A stretch of 64,000 nucleotides of DNA from Sporomusa termitida (GTDB lineage Bacteria > Bacillota > Negativicutes > Sporomusales > Sporomusaceae): the NCBI RefSeq assembly GCF_007641255.1, contig NZ_CP036259.1:3350501-3414500 (forward strand), read 5' to 3'. Positions 47,754 to 58,365 of the stretch are shown one piece after another (within the stretch, counting starts at the first letter, position 1; every line of letters begins with the position of its first letter). The notes below the pieces were generated by a model. It saw only the letters and a list, made by a program, of their open reading frames with translations, was not told the DNA's origin and did not search any database. The translations under genes were made by a program, and so were the position numbers.

Positions 47754-47850
47754 GGACGGTTCTCTTGCGTCATTTTATACTTTTTATCGCACTTTATCAT
47801 TCGCCAGAATTCAGTAAAACCAGGATATAGTTCCCGCCCCTCCCTCTGAA
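47754..47850. repeat. REP half-site with conserved tail
   Basis: GGACGGTTCTCTTGCGTCAT is followed by a tail that closely resembles the ones after 16050, 55930 and 63545 (TTTTTATCGCACTT, then CAGAATTCAGTAAAACC and GGATATAGTTCCCGCCCCTCC). The strongly conserved tail suggests a repeat of about 95 bp rather than just the palindrome. Confidence 0.7.
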
Positions 47851-47906
47851 TACCTAAGAAGGCCTAACTACTCAGGGCTGGTTGGCCACACGTTCTCAGA
47901 TAAAAA

Positions 47907-47946
47907 ATGGAGCACCTGCTAATTTGTATAAAATATAGCAGGTGCT
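47907..47946 (-). terminator. Terminator of the membrane-protein/DUF3231 pair
   Basis: GCACCTGCTA and TAGCAGGTGC form a hairpin followed by TCCATTTTTT on the minus strand. It lies just past the stop at 47960. Confidence 0.85.
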
Positions 47947-47959
47947 GCGCTTAAGGTTT

Positions 47960-48445
47960 TTATTCCGCAGTAGTGATTTTCTGCAGTTTGGAATTAGTAC
48001 GGGAATTAATCAGCGTTTTGACAATCCCGCCAAGTACCGCTCCGCCTGCCAGGCCGATGAGGCCTAGCAGAATTGGGCCTAGCAAGGTTCCAAAAACTAC
48101 AACAACAGTTGAGTATACTACGCCGAGTGTTCCGAAATAGGCACTGAACACGCAGGGCAGATATGCATAGGCAGCCTTGCCGCCTCCTGCATCGCGGAAA
48201 GCATCCCAGATAGCAAAGGAATAAATACAAGGATAAAACATGACCCATTGATAATTTGTTATCAGAATGGCTTGATCGATATCGCCAATAAAGCTAAAGA
48301 CAATAGCTTGATTAAGATTAGCTTTCACATTGATCAAAAATTCCAGCCCTAAAAATATTACTCCCTTAACGAGCTTACCATTTAGAATTTGGCCAAACCC
48401 TGGAAAAGCGATGCTCCACAATACTTTTTCAATTTGATTAGCCAT
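47960..48445 (-). CDS. Small multi-pass membrane protein of unknown function
   Basis: The 161-aa protein has three to four hydrophobic segments. The N-terminal text SIAFPGFGQILNGKLVKGVI resembles small membrane proteins found in spore-forming Firmicutes. A glycine/leucine-rich helix (LLGPILLGLIGLAGGAVLGG) lies near the end. It starts only four bases after the DUF3231 stop, so the two are co-transcribed. The function is unknown. Confidence 0.75.
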   Translation of the reverse strand: MANQIEKVLWSIAFPGFGQILNGKLVKGVIFLGLEFLINVKANLNQAIVFSFIGDIDQAILITNYQWVMFYPCIYSFAIWDAFRDAGGGKAAYAYLPCVFSAYFGTLGVVYSTVVVVFGTLLGPILLGLIGLAGGAVLGGIVKTLINSRTNSKLQKITTAE

Positions 48446-48449
48446 ACCG

Positions 48450-49460
48450 CTAATGGTTTCCCACTAAGGCGGCCCGGTCTTCTGCCATTGGTGGTTGTTC
48501 CAGCCAGTTATTATCTATCATGATTTGAACACCGTCTTCAGCAAGCAACCCTATTGCAGCTATCAGGCGGCCATATAACACGACGAGATCGCGGCGCTGT
48601 GATGCGGCCGCGCCAACGGCGTAATTGCCAATACCGGCAGCATTCATTGTGCAGATATGAAAAATCATTAATTTATCAGAGAAAGGGGCTGTGGTGGAAC
48701 CGGACACACTGGGATCGGAGGGCATCGGAACGGGTATGTCGTCTTGGGTTAATGTAGTGGTAAAGATAGCAATATGCTTTTCTGATATTTGTTTTGCCCG
48801 CCACAGAAAGTTCCTGGTGTCGTTATTCCGGGCACATTGGGCAAAGGCGATAGACATTGCCTTACCCATCTCGTTTGTTTTAATATTTTGGATAAGATGG
48901 GTAATCTCAATGGCGGTAAGCGTCCGCTTTTCGCCCAAAAAGCCGGTAAGAAAACTTTGCTTTTGAATGTATTCTGCTTTAAGCGGCGCTGAAATGGAAG
49001 GCGTGCGAACGTAAAGACCTTTTTTCAGTAAAAGCTGCCGCGCCCTGTCGTGTAACTCGACTGCTCCGGCTATGACCTCCATAAACAGGGTGCTAACATC
49101 GGAGCGGGCTGCTGTACCAATGGTAAGGCCGGCCCCTGTTATGCCAATAATGGACATATGCCGCAGATACATCAGTATGAAAACATCAGTAAACAGGCGG
49201 GGAGCTGTAGTGACGACATCCTCCGCTGGTGAAAAGCCGAAGGGGACAGGATAGCCGTCTTGGACAAAAATTTCTTTTATCGTGCGGATATGCTTTTGCG
49301 ACTCTTGCATAGCATATTCAATGAGAGGGCGTATCTCGGCATCCTGGATGGTATTCAGGAAGTGGGTTAAAACACAGGAAACCATTGTATCTGCCTGATA
49401 TTGACTCCAGAGGGAAGCAGCTTCGGCTGCCGTGAGTCTGATCGTATTATGGTTTGACAT
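48450..49460 (-). CDS. DUF3231-family protein
   Basis: The 336-aa helical protein has two similar halves, each a ferritin-like or CotF-like bundle: LTAAEAASLWSQYQADTMVS, then about 170 residues later LTAIEITHLIQNIKTNEMGK. DUF3231 proteins are common in Bacillus, Paenibacillus and Sporomusa-type spore formers and their role is unsettled. The partner membrane protein downstream suggests a shared function. Nothing in the sequence shows regulation. Confidence 0.82.
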   Translation of the reverse strand: MSNHNTIRLTAAEAASLWSQYQADTMVSCVLTHFLNTIQDAEIRPLIEYAMQESQKHIRTIKEIFVQDGYPVPFGFSPAEDVVTTAPRLFTDVFILMYLRHMSIIGITGAGLTIGTAARSDVSTLFMEVIAGAVELHDRARQLLLKKGLYVRTPSISAPLKAEYIQKQSFLTGFLGEKRTLTAIEITHLIQNIKTNEMGKAMSIAFAQCARNNDTRNFLWRAKQISEKHIAIFTTTLTQDDIPVPMPSDPSVSGSTTAPFSDKLMIFHICTMNAAGIGNYAVGAAASQRRDLVVLYGRLIAAIGLLAEDGVQIMIDNNWLEQPPMAEDRAALVGNH

Positions 49461-49530
49461 ACTTGTTTCTCCTTTTGTTAATATATAGGTATTATGGCCG
49501 ATTAAGGAAGAATTATCAAAAATTCAAGCC

Positions 49531-49570
49531 CAATAGAAAAAGGCACCAGACCGGTGCCTTTCTGCTATTG
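49531..49570 (-). terminator. Terminator of the sulfate-type ABC operon
   Basis: On the minus strand GGCACC and GGTGCC form the core hairpin, followed by a T-run. The outer CAATAG/CTATTG arms extend the stem. It lies about 45 bases after the ATPase stop. Confidence 0.8.
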
Positions 49571-49613
49571 GGCGTTATTACGGGGAACGCGGGGTCGGGA
49601 ACGGCTGCCGGGC

Positions 49614-50681
49614 TCACGCCCGGACAATCTGGTAAAGGTCCGCGCGCAACGCAACCCGCCGGCCTGCCGTCAGGTTTTCCTGCCTGGCTTTGGCTTGCGG
49701 TACGATCGCCATTACAGTCTGTCCTTCATCCAGCCGGATATGGAGTTGCATCAGCGGGCCGAGAAACACCGTGTGGCTGATAGTTCCGCAGGTTGCTCCT
49801 GCCGCTCCCTCAGCCCCGTCGTCTGCCAGCTCGACAGACAGATTTTCCGGACGTACCAGGGCAATGACAGCCGTGCCGGCGGGCAGATCCCGCAGTTGCG
49901 CGGGCAAAGGCAGCACCAGGCCGGCGACATGGACTTGGCTGTTTTTTATCCCACCGGCAAGGCGGTTGATATTCCCGACAAAACAGGCGACGAATTCAGT
50001 GGCCGGCGCCTGATAAATGGTTTCCGGGTCGCCAATCTGCACGATCTTGCCCTGCTCCATCACCGCAACCCGGTCCCCCAATTCGAAAGCCTCCTCCTGG
50101 TCATGCGTGACAATGACGGTGGTAATCCCCAGCTTCCGCTGCAGCGATTTGATCTCGTTGCGCAAGTGCTGCCGGATTTTCACATCAAGGGCGCTGAGCG
50201 GCTCGTCCAGCAATAAAATATCCGGTTTGGGCGCCAATGCCCGGGCGAGGGCCACCCGCTGCTGTTGTCCGCCGCTTAACTGATTGGGCTTTTTATGGGC
50301 CTGGTCCTGCAGGTTGACAATATGCAGCAGCTCCGCCACCCGGCTGTCGATGACCGCCCCGCCGGCTTTGCGGATTTTGAGGCCGAAGGCCACGTTTTCC
50401 CCTACCGTCATATTGGGAAAGAGAGCGTAATTCTGAAAGACAAAGCCGATGCCCCTTTTTTGCGGAGGCAGACCGTCGATCCGCTGCTCGCCGACATAGA
50501 TCTCCCCTTGCACCGCGCTCTGCAGACCGGCGATAAGGTTGAGCAGTGTTGACTTGCCGCAGCCGCTGGGGCCGAGAATAGCCAGAAATTCACCTTGCTC
50601 CACCAATAGTGAAACATGATCCAAAGCCGTGGCCTGGCCGTATTTCATCGTCAAATCGCGTACATCAATGGATCGTGTCAA
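49614..50681 (-). CDS. Sulfate/molybdate-type ABC transporter ATP-binding protein
   Basis: The 355-aa protein has Walker A GPSGCGKSTL, Q-loop FVFQNYALFPNMTV, signature LSGGQQQRVALARA and Walker B ILLLDEPLSAL. A C-terminal TOBE-like regulatory domain of about 110 residues, as in CysA/ModC, follows. Its start overlaps the permease gene by 17 bases. Together with the binding protein and permease it forms a single-permease importer. Confidence 0.9.
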   Translation of the reverse strand: MTRSIDVRDLTMKYGQATALDHVSLLVEQGEFLAILGPSGCGKSTLLNLIAGLQSAVQGEIYVGEQRIDGLPPQKRGIGFVFQNYALFPNMTVGENVAFGLKIRKAGGAVIDSRVAELLHIVNLQDQAHKKPNQLSGGQQQRVALARALAPKPDILLLDEPLSALDVKIRQHLRNEIKSLQRKLGITTVIVTHDQEEAFELGDRVAVMEQGKIVQIGDPETIYQAPATEFVACFVGNINRLAGGIKNSQVHVAGLVLPLPAQLRDLPAGTAVIALVRPENLSVELADDGAEGAAGATCGTISHTVFLGPLMQLHIRLDEGQTVMAIVPQAKARQENLTAGRRVALRADLYQIVRA

Positions 50682-51495
50682 TTCTGATTACCTCCCGTTT
50701 GTCCGAGGTCAGCCAACGCAAACAGAACAGGATAATAAAGGAAAATACGGCCAGGATCAGGGCGATAGCGCTGGCCCCCTCGATATCACCTGTATTAAAG
50801 CGGGAAAAAATATAGAGTGGACCGGTCTGGGTCCGGCCGATCAGATTGCCGGATACCATTAACGTCGCGCCAAACTCGCCGACCGATTTAGCGAAAGTCA
50901 GCACGCTGCCGGCGATGAGTCCGGTTTTGATGCCTGGCAGCGTAATATAGACCAGGGTTTGCAGGCGGCTCGCCCCCAGCGTCTTGGCAGCCCGCTCATA
51001 ATTTTGGTCAAAGCCGGACAACGAGGTACCCACGGCCCGCACCATAAAAGGGAAGGTGAAGAAAATATGGGCCAGCAGGATACCGGGAAAGGAAAAAAGG
51101 ATTTGGATGGTTTCCGGATCAATAAAGCGGCCCAGCCAGCCTGCCGGCCCGTACAGCAGCAATAAGGCAAAACCGATGACAACGGTCGGTATGGCGAGAG
51201 GGATGTCTACCAGCGCATCAATAACGTTCTTAAACGGCAGGTCAACCCGGTGCAGGACAAAAGCGACGGCTGTGCCGATGACGACATTGACCGCCGTCGA
51301 CGCCAGCCCGATCTTGATAGTCAGCCAAATAGCCGCCAGGGCCTCAGGCGACAGCAGCCGGTCGACAAAAATCCCCAGCCCGGCCTTGGAAGCATAGGTA
51401 AACAGCTGCCCCAAAGGAAACAAAATCAGGATGGTAAAAATCAGCAGGATAATGCCGACAAGCGTCCGCGCAAGCAATTGTTCCAGTTTCATCAT
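50665..51495 (-). CDS. Sulfate/molybdate-type ABC transporter permease
   Basis: The 276-aa protein has about six membrane segments. The EAA loop (AAKTLGASRLQTLVYITLPG) is followed by EFGATLMVSGN, typical of ModB/CysT/CysW. Sulfate systems usually have two different permeases; this operon has only one, so a homodimer is implied as in molybdate systems. The two adjacent Met codons leave the exact start open by one residue. Confidence 0.9.
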   Translation of the reverse strand: MMKLEQLLARTLVGIILLIFTILILFPLGQLFTYASKAGLGIFVDRLLSPEALAAIWLTIKIGLASTAVNVVIGTAVAFVLHRVDLPFKNVIDALVDIPLAIPTVVIGFALLLLYGPAGWLGRFIDPETIQILFSFPGILLAHIFFTFPFMVRAVGTSLSGFDQNYERAAKTLGASRLQTLVYITLPGIKTGLIAGSVLTFAKSVGEFGATLMVSGNLIGRTQTGPLYIFSRFNTGDIEGASAIALILAVFSFIILFCLRWLTSDKREVIRIDTIH

Positions 51496-51534
51496 AACGC
51501 TCCTATATCTGATATTGGCTCTGGCAAAGAAACC

Positions 51535-51567
51535 GGTAACCGGAGACGGATAGCCGCTCCGGTTACC
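51535..51567 (-). promoter_or_regulatory. Intercistronic hairpin between binding protein and permease
   Basis: GGTAACCGGAG pairs with CTCCGGTTACC around an 11-base loop, without a T-run. Such hairpins often protect the upstream mRNA segment from decay and raise the amount of binding protein over permease. Confidence 0.6.
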
Positions 51568-51582
51568 GATTCGCTGGCCCGG

Positions 51583-52611
51583 TTATTTTTGCTGCGTCTT
51601 TTTCCATAAGCCATCAATGATGGTTTTCTTGGCCTCCGTCGATCCGCCAAGGTAGTCCAGCGTGAATGGCAGTTCGATATTGGCGTATTTGCTGGCTAAT
51701 TTGGCATTGATCTCCGGTTTGTAAGAACGGAAGCCGTACTGGGCGTAAGCATTTTGCGCTTCGTCAGAAAACAGGAATTTTACAAATTCATCAATAACTT
51801 GCTTTTGTTCGGGTTTGATGTTTTTGTCGACCTGTACAACCGTCCAGTCGGTCAGAATAGTGCTGTTGGGAACAATCACCTGGTATTTCTTGCCCTTTTC
51901 CAGTTCCAGCAGCCCTTCCTGCTCGTAAGTCACCAGCGCGTCCCCCTGACCCGCATCAAACTGCGCTGCAGCTTGTTTCGCCGATTCGGGCATGCTGATT
52001 ACATTGTCTTCGATCTTTTTGAGCAGTTCATAAGCAGCGGCCTCATCTTTCTGGCCGGTTTTCGTTTCGGTTTCCTTTAATACCGAGCCGTAGAAGGAGT
52101 AGATGGCCCAGGAGGCGCCGCCGGAAGTGGCCGGATTGGAATGGATGACCTTAACGCCCGGTTTGGCCAGATCGGCATAGGATTGAATGCCTTTGGGATT
52201 TCCTTCCCGCACCAGCATGATAATCGTCGATGTGGCGACTACGCCTTTGTTGGGTAGAGCTTTCCAGTCGGAAGTCGTTAATCCCTCCGCTTTCAGCTTC
52301 AAGGCGTAGGATTCGTTGGACAGCACCGCCACCTGCACAGGCGTACCGCCCACAATCTGGTTGGTCAGTGTGCCTGAGCCGGCGAAAGAAGGCTTAACCT
52401 CAACCTCTTCCCCGAACTTCTCTTTATAATACTTTTTAAAAGCGGGGATTATTTCTTTAGTGGTTACATCTTCTGACACGCAACAGGAGGAAATGCCAAT
52501 TTCAACGGTTTTTACCTCTTTGGCTACCTCCTTTTTGTCGCTGCCGCAGCCGACGACAAAAAGGCCCAGCCCTAGCAACAGCGCCCCAAACACAATCAGT
52601 TTTCGTTTCAT
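51583..52611 (-). CDS. Sulfate-binding-type lipoprotein of an ABC importer
   Basis: The 342-aa protein starts with a lipoprotein signal (GALLLGLGLFVVGCGSDKKE, lipobox VVGC). The fold follows Sbp/CysP proteins (SFAGSGTLTNQIV, VKVIHSNPATSGGASWAIYS and YEQEGLLELEKGKKYQVIVP). The start of the mature chain, GISSCCVSEDVT, has an unusual CC pair. Sulfate is the likely substrate, but a related oxyanion such as molybdate or tungstate cannot be excluded. A leader with an intrinsic terminator lies upstream. Confidence 0.87.
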   Translation of the reverse strand: MKRKLIVFGALLLGLGLFVVGCGSDKKEVAKEVKTVEIGISSCCVSEDVTTKEIIPAFKKYYKEKFGEEVEVKPSFAGSGTLTNQIVGGTPVQVAVLSNESYALKLKAEGLTTSDWKALPNKGVVATSTIIMLVREGNPKGIQSYADLAKPGVKVIHSNPATSGGASWAIYSFYGSVLKETETKTGQKDEAAAYELLKKIEDNVISMPESAKQAAAQFDAGQGDALVTYEQEGLLELEKGKKYQVIVPNSTILTDWTVVQVDKNIKPEQKQVIDEFVKFLFSDEAQNAYAQYGFRSYKPEINAKLASKYANIELPFTLDYLGGSTEAKKTIIDGLWKKTQQK

Positions 52612-52654
52612 TATGTAGCCTCCTATTAATAGATTTCCGTCCGCGCCTCACCGA

Positions 52655-52695
52655 CAATAAAAAAGGCTTAAGAATCCCTCAGGGGAATTCTTAAG
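52655..52695 (-). promoter_or_regulatory. Intrinsic terminator inside the leader of the sulfate-type ABC operon (candidate attenuator)
   Basis: On the minus strand AAGGCTTAAGAATTCC and GGATTCTTAAGCCTT form a long hairpin followed by six T. It stands between the promoter at 52739-52767 and the binding-protein start at 52611. Transcription should stop here unless something changes the fold. The 40-odd bases before it include GCAAAGCTGATCAG and CTGAAGGCTT, which can pair with each other. I do not recognise the RNA class. Confidence 0.7.
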
Positions 52696-52738
52696 CCTTC
52701 AGACTGTCTGATCAGCTTTGCGGTACTTATTTTCACCT

Positions 52739-52767
52739 ATTATACGTGAGAAAAACGGCCTTGTCAA
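52739..52767 (-). promoter_or_regulatory. Sigma-70-type promoter of the sulfate-type ABC operon
   Basis: On the minus strand TTGACA (52767-52762) and TATAAT (52744-52739) are perfect consensus boxes separated by 17 bases. Transcription should begin near 52731 and run into the leader terminator. Confidence 0.8.
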
Positions 52768-52966
52768 TACGCAGGCCGCCGGGACAACTCATTTGCCACA
52801 CGGGCCTGCTTTACCACTTGGCGGGGCATTGGCGCTGATGATATGCATATTATGGCATAGTTCTCCGTTTACTTGGGAAATGTCCGTTCGTCCTAAGCTT
52901 GCAACCCTCTTTTAATCCTCCAAAGTCCCTGAGCAGTTAATAAAGAATGTTTGCGGGGACATTGCC

Positions 52967-55578
<2,612 letters not shown>

Positions 55579-55792
55579 ACCTTTCTCTCCTTTGGCAATT
55601 CCTGCTTTGCTCATTTTGATGACGTTCTTCAGGCTAAACGATTTACCGGAGATGTACAGTGTCTTGACCATGTTATATTTTAGTTTTAGGGCGAGACAAA
55701 ATGGTAAAGGGAAATTACTGCTCCCAAGTGTTTATAAATATCTTTCCCGTCAGGTTGTTTTTTCATGTCCTCAGACTCACGGGGGACGGTTC

Positions 55793-55912
55793 GTAACCAC
55801 TGAAAAAGTCAATATTAAAACCGATTTCCTACAATATATTGAGAATGAAATTATATTGGACAACTATATATAGTATGTATTCGAGGACGAGTGGCACTTT
55901 TTCAGCAGTTTC
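55793..55912. mobile_element. 120-bp MITE, copy A, inside a REP repeat
   Basis: The ends GTAACCACTGAAAAAGT and GAAACTGCTGAAAAAGT form an imperfect inverted repeat, and the interior is noncoding. It is flanked on both sides by GGACGGTTC (55784-55792 and 55913-55921), a 9-bp target duplication at the centre of a REP palindrome (GACTCA at 55774, TGAGTC at 55925). The ends resemble those of the IS1182 element at 46089-47753, its probable helper. Confidence 0.85.
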
Positions 55913-56012
55913 GGACGGTTCGCTTGAGTCATCTCCTACCCTTTTATCCGCACTTATCAATTCACCAAAGCCAGTAACCGGGGCCTGGCAACTGCCCCCT
56001 TCCCAGCGGCGC
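55913..56012. repeat. REP right half and conserved tail after MITE A
   Basis: After the target duplication come GCTTGAGTCATC and a tail like that at 47770 and 63545 (CCCTTTTATCCGCACTTATC, then CCAAAGCCAGTAACC and CTGCCCCCTTCC). It is part of the same repeat family. Confidence 0.65.
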
Positions 56013-56166
56013 ACTTCCCCGCATCGCGGCACACAAAAAGGGGCAATGACCACTACGATCATTGCCCCCTGCCGCCGGCCTTACCTGCTACTCATCCCGC
56101 TCTAGAAAAACTCTGGCTGTATAAGAAGCCGGGTTAATTCCCCTGCAGACGACGCTAAGCCTGTGC

Positions 56167-57180
56167 CTATTCAGCCGCTTCGAGCAGTTCGTCCGGTATG
56201 GTTAAGCCGATTGCCGCAGCGGCTTCCTTATTGATAATGACCTTGGCCTCCTTCTGGGCGGCGACCGGCATAGCGGCCGGGCTGGCCTTGCCGGCTAAAA
56301 TATCGGCCGCCATTTCACCGGATTGGAAGCCAAGCTGGTAGAAGTTCACCGAAACCCCGGCCGTCGCCCCGCCGGTCTTAACCGGGGCTTCATCGCCAAT
56401 GAACACCGGCAGCTTGGCCGGCACCGCGATCTTGGCAATATTGGCCATGGCCGAAGCAATAATATTATCGGTCGGGCAGTAAATAAAATCCACTTTGCCG
56501 ACAAAGCTCTGCACCGCCTGCTGAATGTCATTGACGTTCGTAACCGCCGCTTCAACCACCGTCAAGCCCTGTTCAGCGGCGTATTCTTTCATTGCCTTCA
56601 CCTGTACCTGCGAGTTCGCTTCACTGGCGGTATACAGCGCGCCCACCGTTTTGGCCTGCGGGATCAGTTTTAGCGCCAGGTCGATCTGCTGCTTGGGCGG
56701 CAGGTAATCGGTTGTCCCGGTCACATTGCCGCCCGGCTTATCATTCGCCTTCACCAGCTTCGCCGCCTCGTAATCCGTAATCGCCGAGCCCACGACAGGG
56801 ATCGTTTTCGTTTCATTGGCAACCGTCTGCGCCGCCGGCGTCGCTATCGCGTAGATTAAGTCCACCTTGTTATTGACAAACCGCTGGCTGATCGTTTTTA
56901 AGTTGGACTGGTCTCCCTGGGCGTTCTGCTGATCAATTGTAATGTTCTCACCGTTCTTATATCCCCGGGCCGCCAGTGCGTCCACAAAGCCCTGGTTGGC
57001 GGCGTCCAAAGCCCCGTGCTGCACCAGTTGCAGCACGCCGATCCGGTAGACCTTGCCTGCCTCCGCGCCGGCTTCCTTTTTTTCCCCGCCGCAGCCGGCA
57101 ATAACGCCAGCCACCAGCACGGCCCCCAGCCCCAGGGCGATCATTTTTTTCAGATGCAAAGTTTTCAACATACCGCTCAC
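56167..57180 (-). CDS. ABC substrate-binding lipoprotein (TrpX/pfam04392 type), second copy
   Basis: The frame starts at GTG 57180; ATG 57171 (MLKTLHLKKM) is an alternative. The protein is 337 aa with lipobox GVIAGC. The family features VYRIGVLQLVQHGALDAANQ, IYAIATPAAQTVANETK and SVNFYQLGFQSGEMAADI are visible. It is nearly identical to the protein at 59332-60342, differing at a few positions such as IGDEAPVKTGGA versus AGDETMVRTGGT. It has its own T-box leader, so it is expressed separately from the ABC core upstream. Confidence 0.9.
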   Translation of the reverse strand: MSGMLKTLHLKKMIALGLGAVLVAGVIAGCGGEKKEAGAEAGKVYRIGVLQLVQHGALDAANQGFVDALAARGYKNGENITIDQQNAQGDQSNLKTISQRFVNNKVDLIYAIATPAAQTVANETKTIPVVGSAITDYEAAKLVKANDKPGGNVTGTTDYLPPKQQIDLALKLIPQAKTVGALYTASEANSQVQVKAMKEYAAEQGLTVVEAAVTNVNDIQQAVQSFVGKVDFIYCPTDNIIASAMANIAKIAVPAKLPVFIGDEAPVKTGGATAGVSVNFYQLGFQSGEMAADILAGKASPAAMPVAAQKEAKVIINKEAAAAIGLTIPDELLEAAE

Positions 57181-57192
57181 TCATCCTTTTCT

Positions 57193-57483
57193 AACAAAAA
57201 TCGTCCCTGCCCAGGGACGACGGACGTGCATCGCGGTACCACCCTAGTTATCCGGCGAAATAAAAAGAGCGCTACCGCAAGGGACGGAAAACTCCGCGGT
57301 ACCACCCTAATAATCTCGAATCAGATCAACTCACAGCCCTATAACGGGTGCCACTCCGGCTCAGCCTACTGTCGTTTCAGCCTCGCAGTTCAGAAAGGTA
57401 CTTCAGCCTATAGCGCCAACCGGTTTGCACCACCCACCGGCTCTCTGCCTGGCGCTTATAAACCTACTTTTTTTCATCATTAC
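57193..57483 (-). promoter_or_regulatory. T-box leader (valine specifier GUA) of the second binding-protein gene
   Basis: On the minus strand, stem I contains AGAGAGCCGG and GGTGGTGCAAACCGG. The specifier loop reads GAA-GTA-CC, with the GTA codon at 57399-57401. The antiterminator sequence AGGGTGGTACCGCG occurs twice (57295-57308 and 57232-57245). The distal one leads into a clear terminator, CGTCCCTGGGCAGGGACG plus a T-run. T-box RNAs sense uncharged tRNA and allow read-through when the amino acid is scarce. Here valine is the predicted signal. Confidence 0.82.
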
Positions 57484-57507
57484 TGTTTACAATGTAACAT
57501 TACTATG

Positions 57508-57536
57508 ATTTTACTTGTAATACCACCGTTTGTCAA
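57508..57536 (-). promoter_or_regulatory. Promoter of the T-box leader for the second binding protein
   Basis: TTGACA (57536-57531) and TAAAAT (57513-57508) on the minus strand, 17 bases apart, just upstream of stem I. Confidence 0.7.
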
Positions 57537-57573
57537 TACCATTAGGCGGGACAAGCCTAAGCCAAGGCCCGGC

Positions 57574-58365
57574 TCAGCTCAGCAGCATGCGGTCGCTGAC
57601 CTCCTCGCCGCCGGAATGCTCGAAAGCGTCCAGCAGGTCATGGACGGTCATTTTTGCCTTTTCCGCTCCATGAATATCTAATAAGATTTTACCGTCGTCA
57701 AGCATAAGCAGCCTGTTGCCAAAACGCAATGCGTCCCGCATGTTATGCGTAATCATCAGGGTCGTTAAACCGTTTTCCGCCACAATATTCTGCGTCAGGT
57801 TCAGTACCTTTTCCGCTGTTTTGGGGTCCAGCGCCGCGGTATGCTCATCCAGTAAAAGCAGCTTGGGCTTCCGCAAGGTTGCCATCAGCAGGGTAATCGC
57901 CTGCCGCTGCCCGCCGGATAAGGTGCCTATACGATTTTTCAGCCGCTCCTCCAGGCCAAGGTCCAATTTAGCCAGCTTTGCTTTAAATTCGGCAAATTCA
58001 TCCTGGCGAAAGCTCCAGCGCAACCCCAGCTTTTTCCCCCGCCTGGCGGCAATGGCCAGGTTCTCCTCCACCATCATATCCGCCGCCGTCCCTAGCATAG
58101 GGTCCTGAAAGACTCTGCCGATATAAGCGGCCCGTTTATGCTCGGACATACCGGTTACATCAATATCGTCAAGATAAATCCGGCCGCAATCCACTTTAAA
58201 TACACCGGCAATGGAGTTCAGGAGAGTGCTCTTGCCCGCCCCGTTGCCGCCGATGACGGTAATGAAGTCCCCGGTCTTCATCTCCAGGCTTACGTTTCTC
58301 AACGCCAGCTTTTCATTTACCGTACCGGCGAAAAAGGTTTTGCTGATACCTTCGATTTTTAGCAT
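57574..58365 (-). CDS. ABC transporter ATP-binding protein (TrpZ-like)
   Basis: The 263-aa protein has Walker A GGNGAGKSTLLN, signature LSGGQRQAITLLMA and Walker B LLLLDEHTAALDPK. It begins at the base after the permease stop (58365/58366), so the two are coupled. With the permease and the binding protein it forms a TrpXYZ-type importer. Confidence 0.92.
   Translation of the reverse strand: MLKIEGISKTFFAGTVNEKLALRNVSLEMKTGDFITVIGGNGAGKSTLLNSIAGVFKVDCGRIYLDDIDVTGMSEHKRAAYIGRVFQDPMLGTAADMMVEENLAIAARRGKKLGLRWSFRQDEFAEFKAKLAKLDLGLEERLKNRIGTLSGGQRQAITLLMATLRKPKLLLLDEHTAALDPKTAEKVLNLTQNIVAENGLTTLMITHNMRDALRFGNRLLMLDDGKILLDIHGAEKAKMTVHDLLDAFEHSGGEEVSDRMLLS

Noticed and set aside
57016-57681. Plus-strand open frame across the T-box leader and ABC gene ends
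   Set aside because: It runs through T-box stems and terminators on the opposite strand and has no ribosome site. A second similar frame at 60100-60699 exists only because the leader is duplicated.
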